The notes: generated by a model from the sequence alone, not told the origin. Shown: positions 1-9,762, counted from the first letter of the stretch. The stretch is 64,000 bases of DNA from an uncultured Eubacteriales bacterium (GCA_934541115.1 CAKTDF010000012.1:1-64000), one strand, 5' to 3'. Made by a program: numbers and translations.

Positions 1-3
1 AAG

Positions 4-214
4 CGTATAGACATTTATATATAGAAGTAAACGTTGGGCTTAGGAGAGATAGTATCACGTAAAAAAACAAGCAGAACTTTCCACATTCCACAAGATAGGA
101 TTTCAATGCTTTGTTTTGTTACAACCGACAAAAGTGACCCCAGCGGAGCGTACGGATGTAAAATCGTATAGCCGGTTATTTATATGAGTAGGCGTTGAGT
201 TTAAGAGAATAAAT
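4..214. repeat. Two imperfect copies of a ~48-nt intergenic element
   Basis: Positions 4-50 and 165-214 both start CGTATAG and share a core of the form GTARRCGTTGRGYTTARGAGA. The second copy is enclosed by a 10-bp inverted repeat (GGTTATTTAT / ATAAATAACC) with the core in the loop, so it could fold as a hairpin RNA. No open reading frame is apparent here. It may be the end of a feature that starts outside the window, or a small structured repeat family. Confidence 0.45.
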
Positions 215-226
215 AACCCACTCATG

Positions 227-261
227 AAAAAAAGTCGGACAAATGCCCGACTTTTGCTTTT
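227..261. terminator. Bidirectional terminator after the MFS gene
   Basis: The stem AAAAGTCGG / CCGACTTTT encloses a short loop and is flanked by A/T runs on both sides. It sits directly at the stop codon of the minus-strand transporter and would also end any plus-strand transcript from the repeat region upstream. Confidence 0.7.
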
Positions 262-1790
262 TATATCGCCGCGATTTCTTCGCTTGCGTCCTCCGCCGCC
301 ATGGCAATCGCCGCACGGCGCTCCGTCAGCTCCGCCATCATTTCGCGGTGCCTTTTTCCGGTGATCTTATAGAAATGCATCGGAACAAGCATAAGCAGAT
401 AACCTGCAATCGGAATGAGCGTAGTCATAATGAATAACGCCCATCTTGTTGGATCATTCTGCGCAACGGAGCCCTCTTCATGCTTAATGTAGCCGGTTTT
501 TGAAAGAACGTTAAGACCGATTGAGGCAGAAAAAGTATTTTCAAGCTTTCCGGTAAAAGACATGATGGAAAGCATTACACCCTCCACTCGTGTTCCGGTC
601 TTATATTCAACATAATCAACCGTTTCCGCCTCCATTTCCTTTTGAATGAGGTTTTTGAATTCAAGCGGTATTGCAGAAAGTCCGGTAAAGATTACCGTCA
701 TGATTCCGATGACGAGGGAAACGGACGCTTCCTCCCCCTTGTTCATCAGTCCGTTATAGGTAACGGAGGCAAAAATCAAATGAACGCAGATTGCCGTTAC
801 ACAGCAAAGCTGATAAAACCTGCGCGAATCTATCTTTTCTCTGAATTTTCTGATTATCACGGGAACGAACAGACCCGCAAGCAATGAACCGGGGAATTTA
901 ATGATGTCAATGAAGATGTTATACTTTCTGTTAAACATCAAGTCTGAAACAAAATACGCCGAGACCTGCTCGGGTATTTTGCAAAAAACAAAGGCAATGT
1001 TAGCCAAAAACAGCATCATAAGCGGCTGATTTTTGAAAAGCAAAGAAAAGCAGGTCTTAACCGAGGGCGTGTCCTCGTGATGAACGACCCTTTCTCTTGT
1101 GTTTTTATATGTAAACCGTGTAAGAATTATTATGCCGACGGCGGAAACGCAGGCAGAAACCAGATATGACTGCGCCGTGTGGCTTTTAAAATAGGGCAAA
1201 AGCGACGCCCCGGCAACAAAAACCATCGGAATTGCGCCAACAACGGAGCGAACGATTGAGCTGATTCCAAAAAGCTTTGTTCTTTCAACACCGTCTGGTG
1301 TGATCGAAAACGCAAGCGCACCCATGGGAATGTCAAACGCGGTATAGGTTACATCAAGACCTATAAACAGAACCGTTGTATAAAGAATGTTGAGCCAAAG
1401 AGGAGCATTGCCCGAACCGACAAAGAACATGACCATGACAGCGGCGACAAAAAGCGGTGCCCACTTGATATACGGACGCATCTGACCGTCCTTTGTTCTT
1501 GTTCTGTCAACAATAACGCCCATAACCGGGTCGTTGATCGCGTCAAAAATTCCGCAGAAAAAACGGATTCTTGAAGCAACACTCATTGCAGCCTTGTCAC
1601 CGAGAGTTTTGAAAAGAATATTCGTGATAAAAAAGTTGACATACTTGGAACTTGTCATTCCGGTGCACATTCCCTGCGCGCCGCGTCCAAGGGCATAGCT
1701 GATTGTCTCACGCCATGTGAGACAGCCCTCCTCGCCGTTTTCTCCGTCCGTGATTATCTTCGTGTTCAAAAAATCCGTGAGTCTGTTCAT
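261..1790 (-). CDS. MFS transporter, GPH family (sugar:cation symporter-like)
   Basis: This 509-residue, roughly 12-helix membrane protein probably imports a sugar, glycoside or uronide with a cation. The motif DPVMGVIVDRTRTKDGQMRP near residues 85-105 matches the cytoplasmic loop between helices 2 and 3 of the glycoside-pentoside-hexuronide family. Its N-terminal cytoplasmic stretch (about 40 residues) is slightly long for the family. The ATG at 1790 follows GGAGAGATCGCA. A perfect TTGACA-N17-TATAAT promoter lies just upstream and the gene looks monocistronic. No glycosidase or sugar regulator is adjacent, so the substrate cannot be named. Confidence 0.82.
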   Translation of the reverse strand: MNRLTDFLNTKIITDGENGEEGCLTWRETISYALGRGAQGMCTGMTSSKYVNFFITNILFKTLGDKAAMSVASRIRFFCGIFDAINDPVMGVIVDRTRTKDGQMRPYIKWAPLFVAAVMVMFFVGSGNAPLWLNILYTTVLFIGLDVTYTAFDIPMGALAFSITPDGVERTKLFGISSIVRSVVGAIPMVFVAGASLLPYFKSHTAQSYLVSACVSAVGIIILTRFTYKNTRERVVHHEDTPSVKTCFSLLFKNQPLMMLFLANIAFVFCKIPEQVSAYFVSDLMFNRKYNIFIDIIKFPGSLLAGLFVPVIIRKFREKIDSRRFYQLCCVTAICVHLIFASVTYNGLMNKGEEASVSLVIGIMTVIFTGLSAIPLEFKNLIQKEMEAETVDYVEYKTGTRVEGVMLSIMSFTGKLENTFSASIGLNVLSKTGYIKHEEGSVAQNDPTRWALFIMTTLIPIAGYLLMLVPMHFYKITGKRHREMMAELTERRAAIAMAAEDASEEIAAI

Positions 1791-1833
1791 TGCGATCTCT
1801 CCGTCCGTGAATATTTTGTGAATACACCATATA

Positions 1834-1862
1834 ATTATAGATGAACCTCACACAAATGTCAA
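1834..1862 (-). promoter_or_regulatory. SigA promoter of the MFS gene
   Basis: On the minus strand a TTGACA (1857-1862) and a TATAAT (1834-1839) are separated by exactly 17 bp. This is a perfect vegetative promoter about 45 bp before the start codon. Confidence 0.8.
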
Positions 1863-1899
1863 CAAAATATGCCTCTGTTTAAAATATGAAATTGTATCC

Positions 1900-2511
1900 T
1901 CACGGACGATTGTGTATTGACGGCAGATGTTTGACTGCAGCCGTTTTTCGGATTTTTGCAAAACCCGCGGCTGCATTAATATACCGGTATGTCGCCCTCA
2001 TATATCTCCGCCTTTTTAAGCTGAGGAGAGTCGAACTCAGCTTGAGCAACGGTCCCTTTGCGCCCATTGTGAACGCGATATCGCTGCTGCGAATTGAAAG
2101 CAGCAGACTTCCGCTGTGCAGATTCAAAAAATCTGCCATTTCTTCTGTCAGCGTAATTTTTCCGTCAACGGAAATTCCTGTCCGGCAGTAATACCGTCCT
2201 TTATACCTTATAAACTCTCCGTCTCCCGAAGTATAATTCAGAAGCGCAGGTGTCTCTGTCAGAATATGCCCGAGCTTTGAAGGAAGAAGCAGACCTTTTC
2301 GTGTTACGCAAAACCCTCCGATGATTTTGCTGCCGGTGAAAAGGTATACTCTGCCCTCCGATGTGATTCTGTATTCATCGATTGCCTGCGGCGGAATCTG
2401 CACAGAGCCTTTTTCTCCGATAACGGATTCTCCGAAAATGAACTTTCCGCCCATGTTCATCTGCGGCATAACATCAACTCCGATATTTTTTAGAATAGCA
2501 CCGCTAATCAT
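1900..2511 (-). CDS. Putative AbrB/SpoVT-like double-domain protein
   Basis: This 203-residue protein contains two short segments built like AbrB/SpoVT swapped-hairpin DNA-binding domains. One is near residues 33-62 (GEKGSVQIPPQAIDEYRI, then a VYLF strand). The other is near 113-145 (SVDGKITLTEEMADFLNL, then an LLLSI strand). Each has the G-K-x-x-(I/L)-P/T start followed by a short helix. The C-terminus is basic (KRRRYMR). The gene diverges from the ABC exporter at 2687, so a regulatory role toward that operon is plausible but inferred. The start is preceded only by GGAAAAGA, and a downstream ATG is possible. This is not a recognised family. Confidence 0.5.
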   Translation of the reverse strand: MISGAILKNIGVDVMPQMNMGGKFIFGESVIGEKGSVQIPPQAIDEYRITSEGRVYLFTGSKIIGGFCVTRKGLLLPSKLGHILTETPALLNYTSGDGEFIRYKGRYYCRTGISVDGKITLTEEMADFLNLHSGSLLLSIRSSDIAFTMGAKGPLLKLSSTLLSLKRRRYMRATYRYINAAAGFAKIRKTAAVKHLPSIHNRP

Positions 2512-2686
2512 TCTTTTCCATTACAAAACAGTAACCAAACGCTGCGTTTACAATTTGTTCATATATGTTTGTTATAATCATGCAAAATTGGCGTTTTATG
2601 CTTTGTTTTTAACTGCTGCACGGCGATCAGCTTGTCAAACCGGCTCGGTTGCAGCGGAAAAACATAGATTCAAAGGAGGTGCGCTT

Positions 2687-4432
2687 TTGAAAAAGGTACT
2701 CAAATATTTAAAACCGATACGCGGCGCAACCGTCCTTTCAATGATATTGGTTCTTCTTGCTCAGGGAATGACGCTCGCGCTGCCGATGCTCATGTCTCAA
2801 ATCATAAATGTCGGAATTCAGAACGCCGATGTTGATTACATAAAACGCGTGGGAATTATTATGATAGGGGTTTCTGCGCTCGGTCTCGGCATTTCGGCTC
2901 TCAGCAGCTATTACAGCGCAAAGGTATCCGCAGTGTACGGAAAGATTCTGCGCGAAAAAATCTTTTTCAAGGTTGAATCACTCGCCCAGAGCGACGTTGA
3001 CAAAATCGGCACACCTTCTCTCATCACGCGCTGCACGAGCGATGTTCAGGTTATGCAGGACTTTCTTTTGCAGAGCATTCAGATAATCATTGCCTCCCCC
3101 GTTATGCTTGTGGGCGGAACATTCATGGCGTTTTTCCTTAACGCAAAGCTCGCGATGATAATTTTTGCAATCATTCCTGTCATTGCCCTGCTTGCCTTTG
3201 CCGTTGTAAAGCTTGTTATGCCCCTTTTCAAAGAGAGACAGAAAATGACCGACGAGGTCAACCGTTTTTTGAGAGAAAAGCTCAGCGGTATGCGCGTTAT
3301 CCGTGCATTCAACAGAACCTCATATGAGGACGAGCGATTTTCTGAAAAGAATCTGCGCCTTTCCGCGCTGGTAATGAAGTTTGCGCGAATCATGTCCGTG
3401 CTGCTTCCGGTCTGCATTATGCTCATTATTGCAGCGCTCGATATTCTTCTTTTTGCAGCAACAAAAAATATTGACGCAATGACCGACCCTGTTAAAATTC
3501 AGAACTCCGTGGGCGATTTGCAGGCCTTTGTCATTTATATGATAATGATCGTCTTTTCTGTTTCAATGACTGCGGCAATGTTTGTGATCGTTCCGAGAGC
3601 CAACATTTCGGCAAAAAGAATATGTGAAATCCTTGACCTCGAAGCAAAGATCAAAGACCCCGAAAAGCCCCTTGAAACGAACAGCAAGCTTTTGGGTACG
3701 GTTGAATTCAAAAATGTCTCTTTCGGCTATGAGGACACGGAAAACAACATTCTTTCAAACGTATCTTTCACAGCTGAAAGCGGCAAAACAACCGCCGTTA
3801 TCGGCTCGACCGGCAGCGGAAAAAGCACGCTTGTCAACCTCATTCTGCGCTTTTATGATGTAACGGACGGCGCAGTCCTCTTTGACGGAACAGACGTGCG
3901 TTCGCTCACACAAGCGGAGCTGCAATCAAAAATCGGTCTTGCTCCTCAAAAAGCCTGCCTTTTCAGCGGCAGTATAAAAGAAAATCTCCTTTACGGCAAC
4001 GAGCAGGCAAGCGAAGAACGGCTGCACCTTGCGCTTGACATTGCTCAGTGCACGGATTTTGTTGACGCTCTGCCAAACGGTATAGACAGTCCGGTCAGCC
4101 AAAACGCAGCCAACTTTTCCGGCGGACAAAAGCAGCGCCTTTCAATTGCACGCGCCCTTGTTCGCGACGCAGAGGTCTTTGTTTTTGACGACAGCTTTTC
4201 TGCACTTGATTTCATTACCGACGCAGCGCTCCGCCGCGCTCTGCGCGAAAAGCTTTCCGCAACCGTCATTATTGTTGCGCAGAGAGTCGGCACCATCATT
4301 GACGCAGACAAAATCATTGTCCTTGACGAGGGCAGAGTTGTCGGCGAGGGCACGCACAGAGAGCTTGTTGCCTCCTGCCCGGTATACCGCGAGATCGTCA
4401 AATCCCAGCTCAGTGAGGAGGCGCTCGTATGA
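2687..4432 (+). CDS. ABC exporter half-transporter, degenerate ATPase site
   Basis: This 581-residue protein has a six-helix exporter domain (about 1-310) followed by a nucleotide-binding domain, so it is a half-transporter of the multidrug/lipid type. Walker A is GSTGSGKST and the signature is FSGGQKQR. The Walker B end reads VFVFDDSFSALD, with Asp where the catalytic Glu should be, and the switch loop is AQR rather than AHR. Such double degeneracy is known in heterodimeric exporters such as TM287/288 and BmrCD. I chose a TTG start 7 nt after AAGGAGG, because the longer upstream extension is not protein-like. It overlaps the next gene by 4 nt (ATGA), and the two products should form one transporter. 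Confidence 0.85.
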   Translation: MKKVLKYLKPIRGATVLSMILVLLAQGMTLALPMLMSQIINVGIQNADVDYIKRVGIIMIGVSALGLGISALSSYYSAKVSAVYGKILREKIFFKVESLAQSDVDKIGTPSLITRCTSDVQVMQDFLLQSIQIIIASPVMLVGGTFMAFFLNAKLAMIIFAIIPVIALLAFAVVKLVMPLFKERQKMTDEVNRFLREKLSGMRVIRAFNRTSYEDERFSEKNLRLSALVMKFARIMSVLLPVCIMLIIAALDILLFAATKNIDAMTDPVKIQNSVGDLQAFVIYMIMIVFSVSMTAAMFVIVPRANISAKRICEILDLEAKIKDPEKPLETNSKLLGTVEFKNVSFGYEDTENNILSNVSFTAESGKTTAVIGSTGSGKSTLVNLILRFYDVTDGAVLFDGTDVRSLTQAELQSKIGLAPQKACLFSGSIKENLLYGNEQASEERLHLALDIAQCTDFVDALPNGIDSPVSQNAANFSGGQKQRLSIARALVRDAEVFVFDDSFSALDFITDAALRRALREKLSATVIIVAQRVGTIIDADKIIVLDEGRVVGEGTHRELVASCPVYREIVKSQLSEEALV

Positions 4433-6282
4433 AAAAAGAAAAGCAAACCGAACGCACCGAACAGCAGATAAGCAACAGATATGCAGCCTACCGCGACGCG
4501 GAAAACTGCGGTGAAAACAAACCGCAGAATTTTTGGAAAACCGGCAAAAAACTGCTTTCGCTTTTAAAAGGCAACCGATTCAAAGTTTTTATTGTTATTC
4601 TTCTTTCCGCCGCTTCGGCAGGACTCGCAGTCATCGGTCCTCAGTATCTCAAAAGCATTATTGACATAATCAGCGAACAGGTCAAAGTTAAGCTTGAAAC
4701 CGGCAGTATCGATTTTTCCGCCGTAACAGACGTTCTCAAAAATATTGCAATTATCTTTGCCCTCTATGCGCTTTGCTCGTTTTTCCTCAATTACATCATG
4801 GCAAAGGTCTCTCAAGACGTTGTTACCGCTTTGCGCGACGATGTAAACAGAAAAATGTCGCGCCTGCCGCTGAGTTTTTTTGACTCACACAGCAAGGGCG
4901 ACCTGCTTTCAAGAGTAACCAACGACATTGATAACATCAACAACAGCTTTCAGAATAACTTTATTCAGATTGTGACCTCGCTTGTCACGTTTTTCGGTGT
5001 GCTTGCCGTTATGCTGAAAGAGAGTCCTCTTCTGACCGCGGCAACGGTTGTTCCCCTGCCGCTCGGCGGACTTGCCGCCATGCTCATTTTGAAAAAATCA
5101 AAAAAATATTTCCGCGAGCAGTGGAAACGCACGGGAGACATCAACGGTCATATTGAAGAGATGTTCACCGGTCACAAAATCGTCAAGGCATTCGGTCATG
5201 AAAAGACCGCTATACGCGAGTTTTCTGCAATCAATGACGAGCTGACAAAAGACAGCGGACGGGCTCAGTTCTTTTCCGGTCTCCTCGGTCCGGTGATAAG
5301 CTTTGTCAAAAACATCGGTTATGTGTTTATTTGCGTCATTGCGGGTTATCTTATAATAGAAAACAAAATGACCCTCGGAGCAATCACCGCTTTCATGGTG
5401 TATTCAAATATGTTCATGCAGCCGCTTGTTGACGTGAGCAAAATTATCAACAATCTTCAGTCCTCCCTTGCCTGTGCAGAGCGTGTATTTGAAATTACCG
5501 ACAGCGAAGAAGAAATCCCGGATACGCCCAAAACGGAAATCAAAAAAGCGCAAGGCTTTGTTGACTTTGAAAATGTTGATTTTTCATACAGCCCGGACAA
5601 GCCGCTTTATGAAAAATTCAACCTCTCTGTAAAGCCCGGCGAGTTGATTGCCATCGTAGGTCCGACAGGGGCCGGAAAAACAACGCTCGTCAACCTGCTC
5701 ATGCGTTTTTATGAGGTTGACGGCGGCAGCATCAAAATCGACGGAACGGATATCCGCGATATTTCAAGAGAGAATCTGCGCAGCATTTTTTCAATGGTGC
5801 TCCAAGACACATGGCTGTTTTCCGCAACCATACGCGAGAACATTATGTACGGCAGGCAGAATGCAACAAAAGAGGAGTTCACGAACGCTGTTCGCGCGGC
5901 AAAGGTTGACCGTTTTATTGCAACCTTGCCGGACGGCTATGACACCGTCCTTGACGAGGAGGGTTCAAACCTTTCTGCCGGTCAAAAACAGCTTTTGACG
6001 ATTGCAAGGGCAATTCTTGCCGATCCGCAAATTCTTATTCTTGACGAGGCAACAAGCTCCGTTGACACAAGGACCGAACAGCAGATTCAGTCTGCCATGA
6101 GCAACCTCATGCGCGGCAGAACCAACTTTGTCATTGCACACCGCCTTTCAACGATCCGTGAAGCAGACAATATTATCGTCATTGACAACGGCAGGGTTGT
6201 TGAACACGGAAAGCACGATGAGCTGCTTTCAAAAAAAGGCTTTTATTCAAAGCTCTATAACTCACAGTTTTCACTTGCATAA
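4429..6282 (+). CDS. ABC exporter half-transporter, catalytic partner
   Basis: This 617-residue half-transporter starts within the stop codon of the preceding gene. A charged N-terminal extension of about 40 residues precedes six membrane helices and the nucleotide-binding domain. The domain has GPTGAGKTT (Walker A), LSAGQKQLL (signature), ILILDEATSSVD with the catalytic Glu, and IAHRLSTI (H-loop). It therefore supplies the hydrolysing site opposite the degenerate site of its partner. The substrate may be a drug, peptide or lipid and cannot be told from sequence. A 42-nt gap separates it from the M16 peptidase, which may be cotranscribed. Confidence 0.88.
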   Translation: MKKEKQTERTEQQISNRYAAYRDAENCGENKPQNFWKTGKKLLSLLKGNRFKVFIVILLSAASAGLAVIGPQYLKSIIDIISEQVKVKLETGSIDFSAVTDVLKNIAIIFALYALCSFFLNYIMAKVSQDVVTALRDDVNRKMSRLPLSFFDSHSKGDLLSRVTNDIDNINNSFQNNFIQIVTSLVTFFGVLAVMLKESPLLTAATVVPLPLGGLAAMLILKKSKKYFREQWKRTGDINGHIEEMFTGHKIVKAFGHEKTAIREFSAINDELTKDSGRAQFFSGLLGPVISFVKNIGYVFICVIAGYLIIENKMTLGAITAFMVYSNMFMQPLVDVSKIINNLQSSLACAERVFEITDSEEEIPDTPKTEIKKAQGFVDFENVDFSYSPDKPLYEKFNLSVKPGELIAIVGPTGAGKTTLVNLLMRFYEVDGGSIKIDGTDIRDISRENLRSIFSMVLQDTWLFSATIRENIMYGRQNATKEEFTNAVRAAKVDRFIATLPDGYDTVLDEEGSNLSAGQKQLLTIARAILADPQILILDEATSSVDTRTEQQIQSAMSNLMRGRTNFVIAHRLSTIREADNIIVIDNGRVVEHGKHDELLSKKGFYSKLYNSQFSLA

Positions 6283-6324
6283 ATTGCAACGCTCGCATCA
6301 TTCAGCCAAAGGAGAACCGCCCGA

Positions 6325-7572
6325 ATGGAATTTATAACGCTTGAAAACGGACTGCGCATTCTTTTTGAGCCGAGAAAAGACCTGCGTTCGGCAACAGTCG
6401 GCGTTTGGGTCGCTTCCGGCTCAAGAGAGGAGACGAAAGAAAACAACGGCATATCTCACTTCATTGAACACATCGTTTTCAAAGGCTCTCAAAAGCGCAC
6501 CGCGTTTGAAATTGCCGAGGGAATGGATTCGATCGGCGCGTCGGTCAACGCTTATACCACAAAGGAATACACCTTTTTTTATACCCGCGCCCTCGATTAT
6601 CACATTGAAGAGGCGGCAGACATTCTTTTTGACATGATCACCCACCCGCGCCTTGACGAAAATGACATAGAAACCGAAAAGGGCGTCATTCTTGAAGAGA
6701 TTGCAATGTGCGAAGACGATCCGTCCGATGTCTGCTATGAAAAAAACGAAAGCGCCGTTTTTTCCGGTTCTTCGCTCGCGCTTGAAATTCTCGGAACAAA
6801 TGAAAGTGTTTCTGCAATGAAAAAGGAGCATTTTCTCTCGCACCTTTCAAAGTTTTATGTCCCGGAGCGCATGGTCGTTGGCATAAGCGGAAAATTTGAC
6901 AGGGAAAAGCTGCTTAAAAAGGTGAACGAATATTTTTCTCCGCTCAGGAACACGGGGAACGCACTGTCTGAAAAACGCGCCGATTTTGTCAAAGCAACAA
7001 CTCTTGTAAAGCGCAAGTTTGAGCAGACCCATCTGATGCTCTCTTTTCCCGGCATACCGATAGGTCACAGCGATCTGTATCCTTTGCAGCTTTGTTCATT
7101 TATACTCGGCACAGGAAGCTCATCAAGACTCAATCAGCGCCTGCGTGAACAGCTCGGACTCGTCTACAGCGTTGACGCATGGCTCTGCCGCTATCTCAAA
7201 GCCGGCTACATCGGCTGTTCAATGGGACTTTCCGCCGGCAACCAAAAGAAAGCTCTCAAAGAAATGTGCGATGAAATTCGCCGCTTTCCGCAGAGCGTCA
7301 CTCAACGCGAGCTTTCTGTTGCAAAAGAGCGGCTGGTTTCAAGTCTGCTCATGGGGCGGGAACAGCCCGGACTTTCGCCCGCAGGGTGCAATTTGCTGCT
7401 GCTTTCAAAAACGGTTGATGACGATGAAATTATTGCAAAAATCAGAGCCGTTACACTTGACGAACTGATGGCTGTCGGGTTAAAATATTTTGTACTTGAA
7501 AATGCCGCATTCACGGCAGTTGGCAAAATCGAAAAAGAAGAAGTATATAAAAAGATAATAAACGGAAAATAA
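6325..7572 (+). CDS. M16 family zinc peptidase
   Basis: This 415-residue insulinase/pitrilysin-type peptidase has the inverted zinc motif HFIEH at residues 45-49. The distal Glu follows in EKGVILEEIA, and the C-terminal half has the substrate-binding arrangement of the family. Its length matches the short bacterial processing-peptidase-like members (YmxG/PepR type). There is no signal peptide, so it should act in the cytoplasm. It sits 42 nt after the ABC exporter, so roles in peptide processing or cleanup are possible. In other Clostridia this family is often an orphan housekeeping gene. Confidence 0.85.
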   Translation: MEFITLENGLRILFEPRKDLRSATVGVWVASGSREETKENNGISHFIEHIVFKGSQKRTAFEIAEGMDSIGASVNAYTTKEYTFFYTRALDYHIEEAADILFDMITHPRLDENDIETEKGVILEEIAMCEDDPSDVCYEKNESAVFSGSSLALEILGTNESVSAMKKEHFLSHLSKFYVPERMVVGISGKFDREKLLKKVNEYFSPLRNTGNALSEKRADFVKATTLVKRKFEQTHLMLSFPGIPIGHSDLYPLQLCSFILGTGSSSRLNQRLREQLGLVYSVDAWLCRYLKAGYIGCSMGLSAGNQKKALKEMCDEIRRFPQSVTQRELSVAKERLVSSLLMGREQPGLSPAGCNLLLLSKTVDDDEIIAKIRAVTLDELMAVGLKYFVLENAAFTAVGKIEKEEVYKKIINGK

Positions 7573-7623
7573 TTATACGGAAAATGGCGGTTTCGGCAAA
7601 GCCGCCGAAAGGAAAGAGGAAAA

Positions 7624-8412
7624 ATGACGCTCAAAGGAACAAAAAAGCTCGTTGTCAAGGTGGGCACCTCCACCCTTACATATGAAACGGGAAAAACCAA
7701 CATCAGAAGAATGATGAAGCTCTGCTCGGTGCTCGCCGACCTGCACAACTCCGGAATGGACGTTGTTCTTGTAACCTCCGGTGCAATCGGCGTCGGCGTA
7801 GGAAAGCTCGGCTTGAGCAAAAAGCCGGGTGACATTCCGGGCAGGCAGGCGTCTGCATGTGTTGGTCAATGCGAATTGATGTTCATGTATGACAAATTCT
7901 TCAGTGAATACGGTCAGAAAATCGGTCAGCTTCTTGTTACAAAAGATGACTTTGAAAATCCCACTCGCTGCAAAAATCTTGAAAACACATTTGAAAAACT
8001 GTTTGAATACGGCGCAATACCTGTTGTCAACGAAAACGACAGCGTTGCAACCGAAGAAATTGTGTTCGGCGACAACGACAGCCTTTCCGCAATCGTTGCA
8101 AGGCTCATCGGCGCTGACGCTCTCGTCATTCTCTCAGACATTGACGGACTTTTTGACGCCAACCCGAACGAAAACCCGGACGCAAAGCTGATTCCCGTTG
8201 TTGAAAAAATTGATGAAAGCATTTTTTCAATCTGCGGCAGCGCCGGAACATCAAGAGGTACCGGCGGAATGGTAACCAAGGTTCACGCCGCTCAAATCGC
8301 CTGCGCGGCAGGTATTCCGACAGTTGTTATGAACGGCAGCGCTCCGCAGGATCTCTATAAACTCATTGACGGCAGACAGACCGGAACCATGTTCCTGCCC
8401 GGGAAAAAATAA
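7624..8412 (+). CDS. proB: Glutamate 5-kinase
   Basis: This enzyme phosphorylates glutamate to gamma-glutamyl phosphate, the first step of proline synthesis. The amino-acid-kinase fold is evident from VKVGTSTL at the N-terminus, VTSGAIGVGVGKL, and NENDSVATEE followed by GDNDSLSA. At 262 residues it consists only of the kinase domain and lacks the C-terminal PUA domain of the ~367-residue E. coli enzyme, as in many Firmicutes. It is preceded by GAAAGGAAGAGGAAAA and followed 36 nt later by proA. No proC is present in the window. Confidence 0.93.
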   Translation: MTLKGTKKLVVKVGTSTLTYETGKTNIRRMMKLCSVLADLHNSGMDVVLVTSGAIGVGVGKLGLSKKPGDIPGRQASACVGQCELMFMYDKFFSEYGQKIGQLLVTKDDFENPTRCKNLENTFEKLFEYGAIPVVNENDSVATEEIVFGDNDSLSAIVARLIGADALVILSDIDGLFDANPNENPDAKLIPVVEKIDESIFSICGSAGTSRGTGGMVTKVHAAQIACAAGIPTVVMNGSAPQDLYKLIDGRQTGTMFLPGKK

Positions 8413-8448
8413 GACATCGCAATCGATATACAGAAAGGAGCCGTTTTC

Positions 8449-9690
8449 ATGCTCACAGAACTCGGAAAACGCGCAAAGGAAGCGGAAAAAATTCTCATGA
8501 CCGCCTCCACCGCAAAAAAGAATGACGCGCTTGAAAAAATCGCCGCCGCACTCGAGAACGCAGTCGGCGACATTCTCACCGCAAACGAAATCGACATCAA
8601 AAACGCACGCGAAAACGGAATGACCGAGGCGCTCATTGACCGCCTTTCGCTTTCTGAAAAGCGGGTGCTTTCAATTGCCGCCGCAACGCGCGAGGTTATT
8701 GCCTTGCCCGATCCCATAGGCAAAACCCTCTCCGGCTCAACAAGACCGAACGGACTTTTGATTGAAAAGGTCACGGTTCCGCTCGGCGTTGTTGCCGTCA
8801 TCTTTGAGGCGCGCCCGAATGTTACCGCAGACGCTGCCGCTCTTTGCCTCAAAAGCGGAAACGCCGTCATTCTCCGTGGCGGAAAAGAAGCTTTTTATTC
8901 AAACAAGGCAATCTCCGCGGCAATGCGCAAAGCCGTATCCGAGGCAGGACTCCCCGAGGACTGCATTCAGCTCGTTGAAGACACATCAAGAGACAGCGCA
9001 AACGAGCTTATGAAAATGAACGACTATGTTGATGTTCTCATTCCGCGCGGCGGAGCCGGACTCATCAAAGCCTGCGTTCAAAATTCAACAGTGCCCGTTA
9101 TTGAAACCGGAACGGGCAATTGTCACGTTTATGTTGACGAATTTGCCGACCTCCGGATGGCGGCTGAAATTGTGTATAACGCCAAGGTTTCACGTCCGTC
9201 GGTCTGCAACGCCTGTGAAAGCATTGTTGTTCACCGTGCGGTTGCAAAAAAGTTCTTGCCTCTCATCAAGGAAAAACTTGACTCCGCCTTTGTTACCATT
9301 CACGGCGACGAAGAAACGGCAAAAATTCTCAAGGACGTTATTCCTGCAACAGAAGAAGATTTTGGCAAGGAGTATCTTGGCTATGAGATAAGCTCAAAGG
9401 TTGTTGGCAGCATTGACGAAGCAATTGCTCACATTTCAAAATACGGAACAGGTCACAGTGAATGCATTGTGACTGAAAGCTATAAAAACAGCCTAAAATT
9501 CACAAGCGAGGTTGACTGCGCCGCCGTTTATGTCAACGCGTCAACACGCTTTACGGACGGAAACGAGTTCGGCTTTGGCGCAGAAATCGGAATTTCCACT
9601 CAAAAGCTGCACGCCAGAGGCCCTCTCGGTCTTCCGGAGCTGACAAGCTTCAAGTATATTGTCCGCGGCGACGGACAAATCAGGGTGTGA
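8449..9690 (+). CDS. proA: Gamma-glutamyl phosphate reductase
   Basis: This 413-residue protein reduces gamma-glutamyl phosphate to glutamate semialdehyde with NADPH, the second step of proline synthesis. Diagnostic stretches are VIFEARPNVTADAAALCLKS, the VILRGG loop, and the catalytic cysteine in SVCNACESIVVH. The end reads LHARGPLGLPELTSFKY, which is the usual family C-terminus. The start follows AGAAAGGAGC. It is the second gene of a proBA operon, and its length is standard. Confidence 0.95.
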   Translation: MLTELGKRAKEAEKILMTASTAKKNDALEKIAAALENAVGDILTANEIDIKNARENGMTEALIDRLSLSEKRVLSIAAATREVIALPDPIGKTLSGSTRPNGLLIEKVTVPLGVVAVIFEARPNVTADAAALCLKSGNAVILRGGKEAFYSNKAISAAMRKAVSEAGLPEDCIQLVEDTSRDSANELMKMNDYVDVLIPRGGAGLIKACVQNSTVPVIETGTGNCHVYVDEFADLRMAAEIVYNAKVSRPSVCNACESIVVHRAVAKKFLPLIKEKLDSAFVTIHGDEETAKILKDVIPATEEDFGKEYLGYEISSKVVGSIDEAIAHISKYGTGHSECIVTESYKNSLKFTSEVDCAAVYVNASTRFTDGNEFGFGAEIGISTQKLHARGPLGLPELTSFKYIVRGDGQIRV

Positions 9691-9762
9691 GGAATTGCGT
9701 GTTCGGCTTAGTTTTTCCGATGCACAGATTCCATATTATAAATAACAGAGGAGGAAAACTTT

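Noticed and set aside
2321..2686. Upstream extension of the first ABC half-transporter (122 extra codons)
   Set aside because: It overlaps the divergent gene at 1900-2511, is not protein-like, and the TTG at 2687 has a perfect RBS.
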